A stretch of 64,000 bases of DNA from Cavenderia fasciculata (taxonomy: Eukaryota > Evosea > Eumycetozoa > Acytosteliales > Cavenderiaceae). The translations under genes were made by a program, and so were the position numbers. How positions within the stretch are numbered: position 1 is the first letter of the stretch; every line of letters begins with the position of its first letter. The stretch spans positions 806,001 through 870,000 of the forward strand of contig NW_004457695.1 of assembly GCF_000203815.1 (NCBI RefSeq), in the 5' to 3' direction. A model generated the notes under the pieces. It saw only the letters and a program-made list of their open reading frames with translations. It was not told where the DNA came from and did no database searches. Of the stretch, positions 25,371 through 37,714 are shown one piece after another.

Positions 25371-25757
25371 AATCAACAAGAACCACCTTCTTGGAGAGAG
25401 TATTAATATTTTCAAAAATCACAACTATTCATTCAAATTTAATAATAATATTTATTATTTAATTTAAATTCCAATGATCATCATCATTGTACTAACCCCC
25501 ACTCATTCACCTTATATGTGTATGGATATTTTTATCAATACATGCGCAGCGCATCCGATACCACTCCCCACCCACCACTCTTTTCTTTTTCATACCGGCG
25601 CGTATAGTTTTAAAAGAAAGGTATGAAAGAAAAAGAGTAAATTTACATTTTAGTTTATATTTTCCTTTTTTAGTTGTTTATTTAATTTAGGTTTATAGAT
25701 AAATAGAATAGAATAGTATAGAATAGGATACAGATAGTAGTTTGTAAAAAAAAAAAG
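25371..25757. other. Intergenic spacer
   Basis: About 390 nt of 3' UTR of pkbA and promoter of the next gene. It holds a short mixed-composition part (CATGCGCAGCGCATCC near 25540, which contains the inverted repeat ATGCGCAGCGCAT) and AGAATAG/AGTATAG repeats near 25705-25725. No gene seen. Confidence 0.4.
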
Positions 25758-27081
25758 ATGAATCATAATCAAAACAAAGGAGGATCGAGTATTCCCGGGA
25801 ATAGTGCAAAGTTCAATTCGGCGGCACCTCCATTCCCATCTTCATCTTTGAAACCAAATACTACTACGTCTACATCATCAACGTCATCATCATCATCATC
25901 ATTTAATAGGTTCCAATCATTACACAACCACATGCAACACCAACATGTGCCACCTCATCATCATCAACAGCAACCACAACAACAATCTCTTCATTCAATA
26001 TCATCGAATATCGAAAGAGTAAGCAACAGCTTATCATCATTACCACAACAACCAAATCAACCAAATGGAACCTTGGAAATATCATTCCAACATTTTTCAG
26101 AGTTATTAATATTATTACAAAGTATGTTAAATCATCATAATAATATTTAAATATTTATTCCAATTATTAATATATTCTTTCAAAAAGATACCCAATTACA
26201 AATCAAAAAGTTGGTACAATATCAAGAACAAACATATCAATGGAATATGAAGGTTTGTTAATATAAAGTGGAAATAATTGGAATAATTTATTATTTAATA
26301 TTTATACTTTTCTTTTCAATTGAATAGCATCATGAGAATATGAAAAAGGTAATTAAATCATTTAATAATTTAAATGCAATTATGAAACAAAAATATCAAT
26401 CACCAGATTCAAGTATTGATATTAGTAACAACAACAACAACAACAATGCATCTTCAACTTCAGTTATTTCAACAACAACAAATAAATCTGAAAATACAAT
26501 AGCAGGAGACAAGAAACCATCAAAGGGAAATAATATTGTGTACTATGAAAAGAATCAACAATCCAAAGATTTGGATATCACATATCATCAAAGAATAATG
26601 GATTGTTATCGTGACAATGATCCATATTCTCAAGATCTTCAAGCTTTGGTTGAAAATATTGATTATAATTTATTTATGGAATTAAAAGGTAACTAAATCA
26701 AACAAAACAAAACAACTATTAACTATTAATTTTATTAATTTATTATTTGTTTTTTTTGTAGAAAAATCAATCAAAATAATATTACCAATTATATTATTAT
26801 GGATGAAAGAAACTAATAATACAAAGATTAGTTTATCACTTATCATTCTCTACATGACATTTGAAAAATATCCAGCCATGTTTGAAAAGAAAAAGTATAG
26901 AGAGTTGATATCACAGTTTGGAACATCACTCCAACACTTGGAAGAGTCTCATATTATAGATGATCTTTCAAACATGGATTTATTCCCATTCACCTTTACC
27001 GAATACAATTCACTTAAAAGCGCATTAAATCAAAGTCATCATCAACAACAAGACCAACAACAACAACAATCAATACTCTGA
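25758..27081 (+). CDS. Unidentified low-complexity protein with helical C-terminus
   Basis: Four exons, 25758..26121, 26188..26252, 26328..26688 and 26762..27081, join in phase for 369 aa. The donor of exon 2 is GTTTGT, which is unusual, so that junction is less sure. The N-terminal 100 residues are Ser/Thr/His/Gln/Pro-rich. A helical region follows (FQHFSELLILL; IKKLVQYQEQTYQWNMK; MKKVIKSFNNLNAIM), then an Asn-rich spacer. The C-terminal part is well ordered (LDITYHQRIMDCYRDNDPYS, KIILPIILLWMKETN, LSLIILYMTFEKYP). No known domain is recognised. The pattern of coiled coil plus helical bundle suggests a protein-protein interaction role; that is inference. Confidence 0.7.
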
Positions 27082-27259
27082 TCCATGATAATGATATAAC
27101 ATGATCAATTTTGTCACTACCATCTGTATATATATCAACTCCTGCTTGTAAATACAAATACATATAATATAATATAATATTAATTAAATTTCATCCCCAT
27201 TATTTATTGGAATAAAAAAGATTATATATCTTTCTCTTTCTTTCTTTCTTTCTTTTTGT

Positions 27260-28924
27260 TTAGAATTTACAATAGTTTTGATGTCTTGGAATTGGGATAA
27301 CATCACGAATATTTTGAAGACCTGTAACGTATTGAAGGAAACGTTCAAAGCCTAAACCAAAACCACCGTGTGGTGCGGACCCGTATTTACGTAGATCCAT
27401 GTACCAACCATAGACATCTTGGTCCATATCAAGCTTATTGAGTCGTTTGACTAGATGATCGTATCTCTCTTCTCTGATTGACCCACCAATCAATTCACCA
27501 ACCTCTGGTACGAGGAGATCCATATTGGCAACAGTCTGTCCATCATCATTTTCGCGCATATAAAATGGTTTGATATCTTTGGGCCAGTTAATGACAAATA
27601 CTGGTATGTCACCAAAATGTGAAGTCAAATATTTTTCGTGTTCTCTTGATAAATCCTCTCCCCACTTGATTGGGTTTGCAAACTTGGTCGATGTTTGCTT
27701 TGTCAATATATCAATAGCTTCTGTATATGGTAGTCTGACAAATCGGTTCGTCAATGTTTTCTCTAATCTATTAAATAATTTTGTATCAATTCTCCTAGAG
27801 GTGGTCAAAAAAAAAATAGATTAGATTAGTCTTGATTCCTTGATATATATATATATATATATCTATATATATTTTGATTTGACATACTTGTTAAAGAACT
27901 CCATATCATCTTTACAATTTGTCATTAAATGTTGGATTGTATATTTAAGGAAGTCTTCGGCAATGTCCAAGTTGTCTTGCATGTTGATGAATGACATTTC
28001 AGGCTCGACCATCCAAAACTCTGACAAGTGTCTTGTGGTGTTTGACTTTTCGGCTCTAAATGATGGGCCAAATGTGTAGACCCGAGAGTGTGAAGATGCA
28101 AATATCTCTGCTTCAAGTTGTCCCGATACTGTCAAGTAGGCGGGTTCACCAAAGAAGTGATTGACTGCAGGTGTTGTTGTTGCTTTGTTGTTTTCTTTGT
28201 TATTGTTTGGATGATTGACAGGAGTAGAGATTGCGAATTGTTCTCCACCACCTTCACAATCGCTGGCGGTGATGAGGGGAGTGTGAACATGTTGGAATTG
28301 TCGGTCTTGGAAATACGTGTGAATGAGTGAGGTGGATTCATTACGCACACGAATCATCGCACCAATGGTATTTGATCGTGATCTAAGATGTGCAATATCT
28401 CTGAGAAATTCAAATGAATGTTGTTTGGGTTGAAGTGGGTATTCAGAGTCATCACATTTTCCAAGTACCTTTACGCCACTAGTAGTATTATCACCACTAC
28501 TTTGTTGTTCATCAAACAATTGTATTTCAAGTGATTGATTCTTTCCAGGACTTTGGGTCAGTTTACCAGTGACACTGACACAACATCCATTGGTGGTCTC
28601 TGCAAAGTGCTGTGGTGTTCCAATGACTTGAAGACCTTGTACACACGACCCGTCGGTCAACTCTGCAAAGCTGAATTGCTTTTGATGACGCATGTTCTTG
28701 ATCCATCCCTTGACAGTCACAATATCACCTACTTTTGATCCAGCAGATGATGACGATGATGATGATGCATCATTGGTCGTCAACTGTTCAGCAGAAGCAG
28801 TATTATTGCTTCCAATATTTTTGATTTGTTTGACTGTCAATGGCCATTTGAATCCAACAACCGAAGCACTTACTGTAGCAGTAGTACTATACAATCTTCT
28901 TGCAGCAAAGTTTATCATGATCAA
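27260..28924 (-). CDS. Asparaginyl-tRNA synthetase, probably mitochondrial
   Basis: Class II aminoacyl-tRNA synthetase that charges tRNA-Asn. Exon 1 is 28924..27888 and exon 2 is 27794..27260, joined in phase 2 (FNK/RIDTKLFN), for 523 aa. The first 20 residues (INFAARRLYSTT) look like a mitochondrial presequence. An OB-fold anticodon-binding domain follows at about 65-150 (VTVKGWIKNMRHQKQFSFAE). Then come SNTIGAMIRVRN (start of the catalytic core), motif 2 FRAEKSNTTRHLSEFWMVEPE at about 310-330 (Arg and Glu typical of AsnRS), and motif 3 GFGLGFERFLQYVTGLQNIR near the end. Ser/Asn-rich inserts interrupt the OB region. The C-terminal PRHQNYCKF differs from the more common PRxPGxCxF ending. A second, cytosolic AsnRS should exist elsewhere. 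Confidence 0.92.
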
Positions 28925-28962
28925 TCAACCAATCAACCAATCAACCAATCAACCAATCGACC
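28919..28962. repeat. CAATCAAC octamer repeat
   Basis: About five tandem copies of an 8-base unit (CAATCAAC) lie across and just upstream of the AsnRS start codon, so they sit in its 5' UTR. The start ATG at 28924 is at the repeat edge. Confidence 0.9.
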
Positions 28963-29576
28963 TAGGTTAAAACAACAACCATTTAGTTAGATGATAAATC
29001 TTCATGGTTATTATCAAGAACAGACATACTTTACTACTATATCAGATAATAAATATATACTAGTTTAGTTTATATTATCTATCTAGTGCTTGCTAAAATT
29101 AATATTAATATTACTTTATTGATCTTTGACGATTCATTCGCAAATTGCAGATGATAAGTCCTCTAGTTCATTCAAAAAAATTTAATTTTATTTTTTTTTG
29201 CTCACACCCTTCCCCTCCCATCCATCCGCCACTTTGCTCTCTCCCCAAGTCAGAGATAATATTGAACAAATATTTAATATCATACATCCCTACATACATC
29301 ATTCATCGACCCGTCTACATACATATCATTCAATTCATAAACTCATTACAACTACTTATTGTACAAAGACTAAAAGAGAGAAAGAGAACCAAGAAGATAC
29401 CATATAAACCATTCATTATATTGTTGTGTGTATTCTATTAGCTAATAGATAACAAAGAAAGAAAGAAGTAGAAGTAATATTAATCTAATCTTTTTATACT
29501 CGTTTATTTATTCGTTTGTTAGTTAGTTTGTTTTGTTATTAGATATACATATAGATAGATAGATAGATAGATAGAT
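28963..29576. promoter_or_regulatory. Divergent spacer between AsnRS and the NST1-like gene
   Basis: About 610 nt, AT-rich, with TATTAT and T runs, a C-rich stretch near 29200-29230 and a GATA tetranucleotide tract at 29549-29574 immediately before the NST1-like start codon. No gene seen. Confidence 0.4.
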
Positions 29577-32500
29577 ATGCCTACTATAAATGAATTAGAA
29601 ACACCTTCTAATTCAAACCACTCTACTACATCTGCAGAGAGGATACATGAAGAAGAAGGCATCAACTCTGTATCTTCTACTTCTCAAGATGTTAATAGCG
29701 AAGAAGGGCAACAACAGCAGCCAACATGGCAAATGATTGCAAATACTTCGTTGAAAACACCTGCATCTACTTCACTCCTATCAAGATCAAATAAAAAGTC
29801 GTCCTCTACTCTTACAATGACCGATTCACAAGGATTCGATGAAGATGACGAGGAAGAAGATGGAGATGAAGAAGAAGAAGAAGATCAAGAAGAAGAAGAT
29901 GAAGAGGAAGAAGAGGAAGAAGAAGAAGAAGAAGAGGACGATGAACTCGTAGAGGTGGAAGATAATACACCAACACAACTATCTTCTTCAGATGTACAAC
30001 CACAACAACAACAACAGCAACAACAACAACAGCAACAACAACAACAACACCAAAAACAAACTATTCCCATCAGACAACATGTATCATCCAACAAGAGTAA
30101 ATTACTCAAACAACAAGTCGTTAATATTAAAGTAAATAATGTGGTCATTGATGCTAAAAAGAAATCTCCATCTCCTCCTACTACTACTACTCCCAACAAT
30201 AATAATAATAATAATCAAAATGTAGCAGCAGCTCCTCCTCAGGTCAAACCAAAGACAACTACCACAACAACAACCACTACCAATGTTGTTGGTAACAATA
30301 CAACAACTACTAGAAATTCATCAAGTAGTAATTGGAAACGTGACTCTCAAGAGATTGATAAACAAAAACTAAGAGAATTTTGGATGTCTCTTACAGAGAA
30401 TGAACGTCGTGAATTGGTTCGTTTGGAAAAGGAATCGTTGTTGAAAAAGATGAAGGACCAACAAAAGCACAATTGCTCGTGTAGTGTTTGTGGTCGTAGG
30501 AGAGTGGTCATTGAAGAGGAATTGGAGATGCTCTACGACTCTTATTATGAAAAATTAAAGTACTATGAAAAAATGAACGACAAGGTTTCATATCTTATCG
30601 ATTTAAAGGATACTCCTCCAGATTCTAAAAATGTGAATAGAAATGATCAACCTCAACAACAACAACAACAACAACAAACTTCATCTCAACAACAACAAAT
30701 ATTGCAACAGCAACAACAACAATTACAACAACAGCAACAACAATTAATACAATTACAACAACAACAACAATTGCAACAACAACAACAACAATCTATTACT
30801 ACTGCAGCAACTGCAACCACTACAACCACTACAACAACACCACCTTCTCCTAATAGTAAACCATTCCACTTTCAAACAACACACAAACAGATTATAAAAT
30901 CTAAAAATGGAACTACTATAAGAACTACGACATCGGCATCGACCGAGGAGGATTTCCTCAGGAATGAGGGCAAGCATTTTATCGAGTTGATGGAAAAGTT
31001 GGCAGAGCGTCGTGTGCGTCGAGAGGAGATCTCGGAGCAGATGCTCGACCCCGACAATGCACTCGGCAACGATGAGGAGCTGACCATACAGATACAAGAG
31101 AGCAACGGACCCAACTCGTACACGTCGCACAAATACCGCATCAGCAACATTGGCAACGGTCGAAACGGCGGACACGGCCCGCACTCGGGTCCATCGCTGC
31201 ACCAGATTCTCAATGACAGAAAGGTGGTGATTGACGAGTTTCACGTCGACGAGGAGATCTATGACGACGATGAAGAATGTGAGGAGTGTGGCGGACACGG
31301 ACACGGTCACCATGCCGATGACGAGGATGAAGACTATGACGAGGAGGATGGCGACCACCATCACCAGTACATAGAAGGCGACGACAATGAGGAAGAGTAC
31401 GACGAGGATGACGAAGAATTGGACGATGAAGACGATGAAGACGATGATGACACTGGACTATGTGATCACCATCAGCACATGCGTTATCATCACCACCACC
31501 ATTCGCACTCGATGGACGATGACGATGAGGAAGATGATGACGACCAATACGACGATGAAGATGACGACGAAGACGACGATGACAATGGAGTAGACGACGA
31601 AGAAAACGAAGAAAAACAAATGGAAGAAGGTCGTAAAATGTTTCAAGTATTTGCTTCAAAAATGTTTGAACAAAGAGTTTTAACTGCTTACAAGTAAGAC
31701 AACGAGCAAATTAAAAGTAATCCAATATAGATATTAATCAAAAACTTTTTTATTAGGGAAAGATTAGTTTTGGAAAGACAAAAACATTTGTTAGAGGAAG
31801 AAGAGGAAAAGGAGAGAAAAGAGAAACAAATCAAAGAACAAAAGGCAAAGGCCAAGAAAGAACAACAAAAGAAACAGAGAGAGAACGAACAAAGAAAGAA
31901 AGAGGAGCGAGAGAGAATCCAAAAGCAAAAAGAAGAGGAAGAGCGACTCAAAAAATTGGAAGAGAACAAAAAGAATGAAGAAAAGAGATTAGAGAGACAA
32001 AGACTCAAGGAAGAGGAAGTCAAGAAACGTGAAGAAGAGCAGAGAAAGAAGTTAGAGGCTCAAAAGCCAAAGGAAAAGACTGAAAAGGAGAAACTGGCCG
32101 AACAACAACGTCGTGACGCTGAACTTAAAAAGTTACAAGCTAAAATGGAAAGAAACAAAAAGGAAACATCCAAACATCAAAGTAACCACAAACCACATGT
32201 TGTCATTCAACCAGATGTTAGACCTAATACAGTTTCTACCGCTACCACCACCACTACTTTAACAACACCAGCTCCAACAGCTGTGGTGGTCACATCTCCA
32301 GCAGTTGCTCCAGTCTCTGTCACTCAACCACAACCGGTACAACAATCAACAACTGTATCTCTTTCACCAAATCTTTCAAAGTCACTTGAATCACCAATGA
32401 AAAACAAGGTTTCAACTCTTAGTCCAAAATCTCCCAATTTTGTACCTGCAAGTCAAAGATTTACTAGTAGTACAAATGGTTTGGCTCCAGTACCATCACC

Positions 32501-33665
32501 AAACTTCCATACTTCTAGTAATAGTAATTTATTACCACCTCAATTAATGCAATCAAATGGAGGTGTTTATTTAAACAAGGATCCTATTTATACACCAACT
32601 CAAACTTCTTCTTCTTCTGTTACCAATATATTACCAACACAGAATATTCCACTTCATACATTTTCAACTTCGTTGTATAATGATAATGAAGATGATGACA
32701 TTGATTCTATTTTAAAACATACACAAGATTATCTTCACATCCAACAACCATCATCTCTTAGAAAATCATCTGCTCCAGTATCTGATAATGAGGATGAAGA
32801 TAATAATAATAGTAATAGTATGAATAATAATAATCAACATGTTCAACAACAACAACAGATTCATCATCATCATCATCAAATGCAACAACAACAACAACAA
32901 CAACAACAACCACTTCAACAACAACAACAACAATACCTTCAACCACAATACCTACAATCAAAGAATATTCAACAACCATCATCATTGTCATCCAACTATT
33001 TCAACCAGACCAATTCTGTTGTTGGCAATGATAGTTTGTCACGTTTACCAGCCTTTTATGATCAAACCTCTGTCAATTTTATTCAATCTGGATTTGACCA
33101 AAACACCAACCAGATCAACAATAACAACAACAATGTAACAGGTCTCATTGGTGATAGTAGTCAAAATTCTACCCCATCACTTGGTAGCTTCACTTCACCA
33201 AACCCATATTTAATGAGTAACAACAGCATCAACAACAACATCAACAACATGTCCAATGTCAATAGCAACATGATGATGATGAACGGTGGTTTGAAACCAT
33301 TAAATAATAGTGGCAGCAGTTTAGTTGGTGGCAATGCATTTGTCAACTCTAATATCAACAATAATTGGGAATATTTGAATAATAATTTCACCAACCAAAA
33401 CTCGTTTTTAAACAACAATATTGGAAATTCAGTCAACAACTTTGAACTAGGAGGTATATTGTCACCTCGATCACTCCAACAACAACAACAACAACAACAG
33501 CTACAATCACAGCAATTATTTAATAATGCTAGCAATTCGGGATTCCCATCTTCGTTGGATAGCAATTTTTATTTTGCAAAATCATCTCCCTATGTAAATA
33601 ATAGTACACCCAGTGGTAGTTTCTATCAAAATCATCAACCACAATTAGGTCAATTGGATTATTAA
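29577..33665 (+). CDS. NST1-like protein with conserved Cys-motif block and long coiled coil
   Basis: Exons 29577..31693 and 31757..33665 join in phase 2 (TAYK/ERLVLER) for 1341 aa. The recognisable part is at about residues 260-335: LREFWMSLTENERRELVRLE, LLKKMKDQQKHNCSCSVCGR and EEELEMLYDSYYEKL. This block is characteristic of the fungal NST1 stress-response family, and the CSCSVCGR may bind metal. A very acidic, His-rich region follows (to about 690; blocks of DDEDDD and HHHHHHS). Then comes a charged single alpha-helix or coiled coil of about 150 aa (EERERIQKQKEEEERLKKLE) across the intron, and a long Ser/Asn/Gln/Pro-rich tail. The middle part (about 30940-31620) is G+C-rich with C/G-ending codons, while the tails are AT-rich. 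Role in this organism unknown. Confidence 0.85.
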
Positions 33666-33959
33666 ACCATCTATACCATTAAGTCGTCAAATGGATATAT
33701 ACATACAAATCCTTTTGAAACAATTCCTACTTTTTATTTTTTGATTCCAATGTTTCGTCGTCATTGAAATCTTTATATATATAAAGTAGAACTTAGTTAT
33801 CTTATCAACTCACCACCACCAACCACCCAACATCACCAAAAACATTAGATCACTTTAAATTAATGATTTAAATAATAATAAAATAGAAAAAAAAATATAT
33901 AAAAAAAAAATAGAGATCTTGGAGAAAGAATTATTATTATTATATTGTTTATTTATCTG

Positions 33960-35783
33960 TTACAATTCAAATTCATCAATTTTCTTTTGTAATAGTGAAG
34001 TTACTTTTTGAGGATTTGAACGACCTTTGGTTTGTTTCATGATTTCACCAACAAAGAATTTAAAGACACGTGTTTTTCCAGAACGGTATTCCATGATCTT
34101 GTCGTGATGCTCTTCGAGGATCTTTACACAGAGATCTTCCAATACACTGTCATCAGAGATTTGTGATACACCCAAACCATCGATGATTTCCTTGGCTGGT
34201 CGAGTATCGCCATTCAACATTAATCCAATGATATCCTTTCCAGTTCGCGACGAGATGTAGCCCGATTCGACGAGGTCGATAAAGTCGGCCATACGCTCGA
34301 TCGAGACGGGTGTGTTGGTGATGGATTCATTCTGCAGGTTGAGCCACTCAAACATCTCCTTTATGATGAATGGTAGTAATGTCTTTACACTACGGTCGGT
34401 CTTGCCATTGTGGCGTAGTACCGATTCAAAGTAGTGTACATTGTATGGGTCGGCTACGAGGATGGTGGCGTCATCCACCGTCAATCCATATTGTGTGATA
34501 ATACGTGTTTTCATTGCATCTGGCAACTCGCCAATCGTGGCTCTAACACGCTCGATAAATGCTTGGCTCAATACCAAAGGTGGAAGATCGGGGTCTGGGA
34601 AGAACCGGTAGTCTGTCTCGTCCTCTTTAGTACGCATGTGAAAGGTGGACATGGTAGAGAGGTCAAACCCACGCGTCTCTCTTTGTATGGGTGTGCCAGA
34701 CTCGACCATTTCAATCTGTCGCGTTGCCTCTGCATCGATGGCAGACACAATCGACTTTATTGAAATCATATTCTTGAGTTCGACACGTGTTCCCAGTCTA
34801 TCGGTCTGATGCGATGGACGCACCGATATATTGATATCACAACGCATCTCACCTTGTTGCATATTTGCATCACTCGTCTCGATACTCTTGAGTAGATGTT
34901 GAAGTTGTCTAAGGTAGGCACCAACCTGTTCACTCGATCTAAAATCGCAATCAGATACAATCTCCATCAATCCAACACCAGCACGATTCAAATCGACCAA
35001 TGTACTGGTCGGACTTTGATCATGTATACTCTTTCCACTGTCTTGTTCCAATTGAATATGTGACAGCTTTATCAATTTCTTTCTATTATTTTTTAATGAT
35101 AATAATACTTCTCCACCTTTTACAATTGGATCTAACAAATAGAAAAAGAATAATAAGTAGGCAGATATAAACTCATGTTTCATTGTACATACTAGTATAT
35201 TGAGTAATTTGATAACCTTGAGGTAAATCTTGATAGAAATAATGTTTTCTATCAAAGACTGAGTATTTACTGATTGATGCATTCAAAGCCAAACCAGTCT
35301 TTACAGCTTGTTCAACACATTTTGAATTGAGTACAGGTAATGTACCTGGGAATGCAGCATCAACATATGATACTCTACTATTTGCAATAGATCCATCCAA
35401 ACTACCAATATTTAAACTATCTAAATAAAGAATGAAAGAGAAAGAGTCAATATTATAACAATTTATAGATATTGAGTAACTATGATAAGTATCATACTTG
35501 AAAATAACTTTTCCTTTGATTTAATTTGAGCATGAACTTCTACACCTACAACCAATTGATAAGGATTTCCTTTACCACTATAAATATAATCTAATGAAGG
35601 ATCATTTTCATCTATTATAGTTGATGTTGATGTTGTTGATGTTGAGTATCTATTATTATTATTATTTTTATTATTATTATTATGTACAAAAAGGTTGTTT
35701 CTACCACCAATGATATTATTATTATTGTTGTTGTTCAGTAGACATGATTTAGGAGTCCTTGATAAGAGATATCTTATCGACAT
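33960..35783 (-). CDS. gatB: Glutamyl-tRNA(Gln) amidotransferase subunit B, mitochondrial
   Basis: GatB of the GatCAB complex, which converts Glu-tRNA-Gln to Gln-tRNA-Gln in mitochondria. Exons 35783..35498, 35420..35193 and 35131..33960 join in constant phase 1 (FS-N-SLNIG; QYT-N-PIVKGG), giving 561 aa. The start at [14 protein letters not shown] is the first ATG in frame and begins a basic mitochondrial presequence followed by an Asn-rich insert. Family motifs: [58 protein letters not shown] and [19 protein letters not shown]. The C-terminal YqeY-like tail ends [18 protein letters not shown]. GatA and GatC are not in the window. Confidence 0.95.
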
Positions 35784-36016
35784 GATGATCTCGGATCTAA
35801 TCTTATTTGAAGGTGAATGCAAAGAGAAGAGTGTTCTCTTTGTTCTCAAAAGTTGAGTGTCTGACCTTCGCTTCGATCGTCTGCAAAAATTAAATTAATT
35901 AAATTTAAATTTTACATAAAATAAGAAGAACAAGTTAGATATCTTCATTCGTATTCACCATTCTGTATTTGTAATTATAGATAAATAGATAGTAGAGAGA
36001 GAGATATAGTAGAGAT

Positions 36017-37640
36017 ATGGCTGAAAAGTTTTCATCAGTATTAAAGTTGACAGAGTTGGATGATTTTATTACACCTTCTCAAGAATGTATTAAACCAGTT
36101 ATTATAGATAAGAAAAATGTAATTATCATGACTCAAGTCTCAAAATAGAGATCATATACTTACTTACTTGTTATTATTAAAGACAAGTACACAATTTACA
36201 ATTGAATCTGATGGTAGTTATGTTGAAACAACAAGTGATGGAGAAAAGGTACAAATGGAGAAAGCTACAATCACATTGAACGATTGTTTGGCTTGTAGTG
36301 GTTGTATTACATCGGCCGAGAGTGTATTGATTTCGGCACAATCAACAGTCGAGTTTAGTAATGTACTAAAGTCGATTGCTGAGAGTAAACCAGATAGCAT
36401 TGTAGTTGTTTCAATATCACCACAATCACGTGCATCATTGGCCAATCATTTTGGAATCGATTCGATGCAATTACATAGAAAGTTGGTCACCTTTTTGAAA
36501 TCGATTGGTGTCAATCATGTATTTGACACATCGTTTAGTAGAGAGTTTGCACTCATTGAATCGGCAGAGGAATTCATTGCAAGATATAAACAAACCTATG
36601 ACAAACCATTACCAATGTTGGCATCAGCTTGTCCAGGTTGGATTTGTTATGCAGAGAAAACACATGGAGATTATGTCCTACCCTATATCAGTACAACCAA
36701 ATCACCTCAACAAATCATGGGAACTCTTGTTAAATATTATTTATCAAAAAAAATTAATACTTTGTAAATATATAAGAAATAAGAAATATAATGGTATATA
36801 TATATATAGTTAATTAATTGTTTCTTTTATTATATATTTAGACCATCAAATATATATCATGTAACCATTATGCCATGTTATGATAAAAAATTGGAAGCTT
36901 CTAGAAGTGATTTTTATAATGATGTATTCAAGACAAAGGATGTTGATTGTGTATTGAGTACATCTGAAGTATTGGAATTACTAAAAGAACATGGCGATGT
37001 AGATTTATTAAAATTGGAAGAGGCAACACTTGACAACTCGATATTCAACAACGTCATATTCAACCAACAAACTGGACAACCAGAAAAGTTTTTGGGTGTC
37101 ACTGGTTCGACAGGTGGCTATTTTGAATACCTATTTAGACGAGCAGCAAAGGAATTGTTTGGAAAGGAAATTGAAGGAGAGATTGAATACAAAGTTGGTA
37201 GAAACACAGATTTTAAAGAAGCATCACTCGAAGTTGACGGTAAAAAGGTATTATCGTTTGCAAAGGCATATGGATTTAGAAATATTCAAAATATAGTTAG
37301 AAAGATTAAAACTACTACTGCTAGTAGTAGTAAAAAGGAACCACAATATCACTTTGTGGAGGTTATGGCATGTCCAAGTGGTTGTATTAATGGTGGTGGA
37401 CAGATAAAGGCAGCCAGCGGGTCATTGCGTGAACAAAAACTATTGATTGAACAATCTGAACAAAAGTACTACCAAGATCTCTCTATTCAATCTTATGAAC
37501 AACTTCCATCAACTCTTGAAATCAAAGATATCTATGATCAATGGATGAATGGACCATTCTCTCTAGATGCCAAAACTAAACTTCACACTCAATATCATAT
37601 GATTGAAAAATCAAAGAATGCTTTATCAATTAAATGGTAA
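36017..37640 (+). CDS. ciao3: Cytosolic Fe-S protein assembly factor CIAO3/NARFL (Nar1)
   Basis: Iron-only hydrogenase-like protein of the cytosolic iron-sulfur assembly (CIA) targeting complex; it carries two [4Fe-4S] clusters and passes clusters to cytosolic and nuclear apoproteins. Exons 36017..36118, 36183..36763 and 36842..37640 join in phase for 493 aa, as usual for the family. The N-terminal cluster ligands are Cys24 (SQECIKP) and the CLACSGC motif. The hydrogenase-like core has [19 protein letters not shown] and [15 protein letters not shown], which supply the second cluster. The Nar1 C-terminal Trp is also present (ALSIKW ends the protein), as known for CIA targeting motifs. The gene follows GatB divergently with a 233-nt spacer. 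Confidence 0.95.
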
Positions 37641-37714
37641 ATTGAAAATAAATAAATTATAATATATTAATAATAATAATTTATTTATTTTATTTGTTTA
37701 TTTATTTATTTGAT

